Of a stretch of DNA of 6,851 nt, positions 5,817 to 6,851 are shown piece after piece. Made by a program: the position numbers and the translations under genes. The stretch comes from JANXDG01 sp964521665 (GTDB lineage: Bacteria; Elusimicrobiota; Endomicrobiia; DTEH01), in contig CAZFSG010000058.1 of the NCBI GenBank assembly GCA_964521665.1, positions 1 through 6,851 on the forward strand. Reading direction: 5' to 3'. Numbering within the stretch: position 1 is the stretch's first letter; every line of letters begins with the position of its first letter. Under the pieces are notes generated by a model. The model had not been told where the DNA came from. It was given only the letters and a program-made list of their open reading frames with translations, and ran no database searches.

Positions 5817-6542
5817 ATGAGTATTATAGCAAAAGATATAACAAAATTTTATGGTGATAAATGTGTATTAAATAATTTAACAATAGAAATAAATCCTAAA
5901 GAGATAGTTGGTCTTTTAGGACCTAATGGTGCTGGTAAGACAACTATGTTTTATTCTATCCTTGGTATAATAAAAATCAATTCTGGTAAAGTTTATGTTG
6001 ATGGTAAAGATGTCACAAATCTTCCCGTATATCTAAGAGTAAGAGAAGGTATTGGATATTTGTCTCAAGAACCCTCAATTTTTAGAAAACTTACTGTAGA
6101 AGAAAATCTTTATGTAGCAGCAGAAATTTTTTACAAAAATAAAAAAGAACAAAAAAATATTGTTGAACAAAAATTAGAAGAATTTCATTTACAACATTTA
6201 AGAAAGCAAAAAGCGTATACATTGTCTGGTGGTGAAAAACGCAGATGCGAGATTGCTCGTGTGTTAATATGTAGACCAAAATATCTGTTGTTAGATGAAC
6301 CTTTTGTTGGTATTGATCCAAAAACTATCGAAGAATTACAAAATGTTATAATTAAGCTTAAGGAGTTAGGCATTGGGATACTTTTAACGGATCATAATGT
6401 AAGAGAAACATTACAAATTGTAGATCGTGCATATATTATATACAAAGGTGACATTCTTATCCAAGGTAATGCACAACAACTTATAAATGATGAAACAGCA
6501 AGAAGAGTATATTTAGGCGAACGTTTCACAATGAATTTGTAA
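5817..6542 (+). CDS. lptB: LPS export ABC transporter ATP-binding protein LptB
   Basis: Cytoplasmic ATPase of the LptB2FG complex that powers LPS extraction from the inner membrane. Starting at the ATG at 5817 gives 241 residues, the same as E. coli LptB. The motifs are complete: Walker A GPNGAGKTT (35-43), Q-loop SQEPSIFRKL (83-92) including the LptB-type IFR segment, ABC signature LSGGEKRR (136-143), Walker B YLLLDEPFVGIDP (156-168) and the H-loop LLTDHNVRETL (189-199). The ending RRVYLGERF (229-237) is typical of LptB rather than of generic ABC ATPases. An in-frame ATG at 5790 would add nine residues and overlap lptA. The ATG at 5817 has GAAAG at about 5808-5812 and lies 7 nt after the lptA stop, so it is preferred. 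The partner permeases LptF/LptG are not in the window, and no rpoN follows. Confidence 0.96.
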   Translation: MSIIAKDITKFYGDKCVLNNLTIEINPKEIVGLLGPNGAGKTTMFYSILGIIKINSGKVYVDGKDVTNLPVYLRVREGIGYLSQEPSIFRKLTVEENLYVAAEIFYKNKKEQKNIVEQKLEEFHLQHLRKQKAYTLSGGEKRRCEIARVLICRPKYLLLDEPFVGIDPKTIEELQNVIIKLKELGIGILLTDHNVRETLQIVDRAYIIYKGDILIQGNAQQLINDETARRVYLGERFTMNL

Positions 6543-6635
6543 AAAAATATATAAAAATTCTATTTTTCTATGGGTTCTGTTAACTAAAAACAGTGTTCTT
6601 TGAAATACAAAAAAATAATAATTTGGCAGCAAAAA

Positions 6636-6663
6636 TACAACAACATGATTGTTGTAGTGCAAA
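6636..6663 (+). repeat. Hairpin repeat type H1, copy c
   Basis: Arms TACAACAAC and ATTGTTGTA around the loop ATG (6636-6656) give eight pairs plus one C-A mismatch at the loop. The tail GTGCAAA (6657-6663) differs by one base from the upstream tail. Relative to copies a and b, the second stem base is A and its partner is T, another compensated pair. As in copy a, a GTAG-type element follows after about 26 nt. Confidence 0.75.
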
Positions 6664-6682
6664 AGTTAAATTTAAATTATTT

Positions 6683-6705
6683 GCAGTTACAAGCTTTAGC
6701 CTGCG
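6683..6705 (+). repeat. GTAG-type REP-like element, copy 4 (degenerate)
   Basis: The head is GCAG instead of GTAG (6683-6686). Arms TACAAGC (6688-6694) and GCCTGCG (6699-6705) flank TTTA. The right arm is canonical, but the left arm has three changes that leave two internal mismatches and one at the end. It is the only copy with a poorly paired stem, so it looks like a decayed copy. Confidence 0.6.
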
Positions 6706-6715
6706 TATATTATTT

Positions 6716-6738
6716 GTAGTAGCAGACCTTGGTCTGTT
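6716..6738 (+). repeat. GTAG-headed REP-like element, copy 5
   Basis: GTAG (6716-6719), one base, then arms AGCAGAC (6721-6727) and GTCTGTT (6732-6738) around CTTG. All seven positions pair when one G-T wobble is allowed, and the spacer base T pairs with A6739. It belongs to a CTTG-loop subtype together with copy 6. Confidence 0.75.
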
Positions 6739-6745
6739 AAAATAA

Positions 6746-6768
6746 AGCAAAGCAAATTTTGCAGCTAC
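6746..6768 (-). repeat. GTAG-headed REP-like element, copy 7, inverted
   Basis: Seen on the minus strand: GTAG (6768-6765), one base, then arms TGCAAAA and CTTTGCT around TTTG. Five central pairs (GCAAA with TTTGC) form. It aligns gaplessly with copy 6, and their GTAG heads face each other across 16 AT-rich bases. Confidence 0.6.
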
Positions 6769-6784
6769 ATTTTTTATTTATTTT

Positions 6785-6807
6785 GTAGTAGCAAATCTTG
6801 GTTTGCT
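6785..6807 (+). repeat. GTAG-headed REP-like element, copy 6
   Basis: GTAG (6785-6788), one base, then arms AGCAAAT (6790-6796) and GTTTGCT (6801-6807) around CTTG. All seven positions pair, with one wobble. Compared with copy 5 there is one compensated change (G:C to A:T) and two that swap Watson-Crick and wobble pairs. Confidence 0.75.
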
Positions 6808-6851
6808 AAAAAGATTGTTTGTCCTGAATGTGAAAGCGTAAGAGATTAAAA

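Larger units (their letters stand above)
6543..6851. other. Intergenic repeat cluster downstream of lptB
   Basis: No credible gene is seen to the end of the window. Bases 6543-6635 are AT-rich with two feeble hairpins (6553-6567, only A/T pairs; 6577-6593, five pairs and no T-run), neither convincing as a terminator. From 6636 on the region is repeats: one H1 hairpin (6636-6656) and four 23-nt GTAG-type elements (6683-6705, 6716-6738, 6746-6768 inverted, 6785-6807). Bases 6808-6851 show nothing assignable. Confidence 0.75.

Noticed and set aside
6553..6593. Intrinsic terminator after lptB
   Set aside because: One hairpin is only A/T pairs, and the other has five pairs and no T-run after it.

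Overview
This AT-rich window reads as chromosomal DNA of a diderm (LPS-making) bacterium with C1/acetate metabolism. It holds eight genes, all on the + strand and tightly packed from 375 to 6542. A repeat-filled intergenic region lies on each side (1-374 and 6543-6851). LPS genes, a Wood-Ljungdahl methyltransferase, acetate kinase and small GTAG-headed hairpin repeats together suggest an anaerobe from a poorly cultured Gram-negative lineage, perhaps near Elusimicrobiota or Omnitrophota. That placement is a guess from gene content; no marker gene is present to prove it.

Genes 1-2 (375-2424) are metabolic. The first is an AcsE-type methyltetrahydrofolate:corrinoid methyltransferase and the second is acetate kinase (ackA). 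They represent the methyl-transfer step and the ATP-yielding last step of acetogenesis. No other Wood-Ljungdahl gene and no phosphotransacetylase is present here.

Genes 3-8 (2471-6542) are mostly an envelope cluster. They are a 77-residue zinc-ribbon membrane protein, then kdsD (Kdo precursor synthesis), an LpxL/HtrB-type lipid A acyltransferase, and lptC-lptA-lptB (LPS transport). KdsD starts inside the stop codon of the zinc-ribbon gene (ATGA). The lptC and lptA frames overlap and lptB follows lptA by 7 bases, so this looks like one operon that makes and exports Kdo-lipid A. The usual kdsC between kdsD and lptC is missing and the acyltransferase sits there instead.

The most unusual content is outside the genes. 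Seven copies of a 23-nt element (GTAG, one base, then a 7/4/7 hairpin) lie in the two flanks: three before acsE and four after lptB, one of them inverted. Three copies of a second hairpin (about 9-bp stem, 3-nt loop, followed by a GTCCAAA-like tail) and an inverted pair of a third hairpin type are interleaved with them. Differences between copies mostly preserve base pairing. A GTAG head plus an imperfect palindrome is the hallmark of REP elements mobilised by RAYT (IS200/IS605-like) transposases, but no transposase is in the window.

No tRNA, rRNA, CRISPR array or intact mobile element was seen, and no convincing promoter or intrinsic terminator was found.
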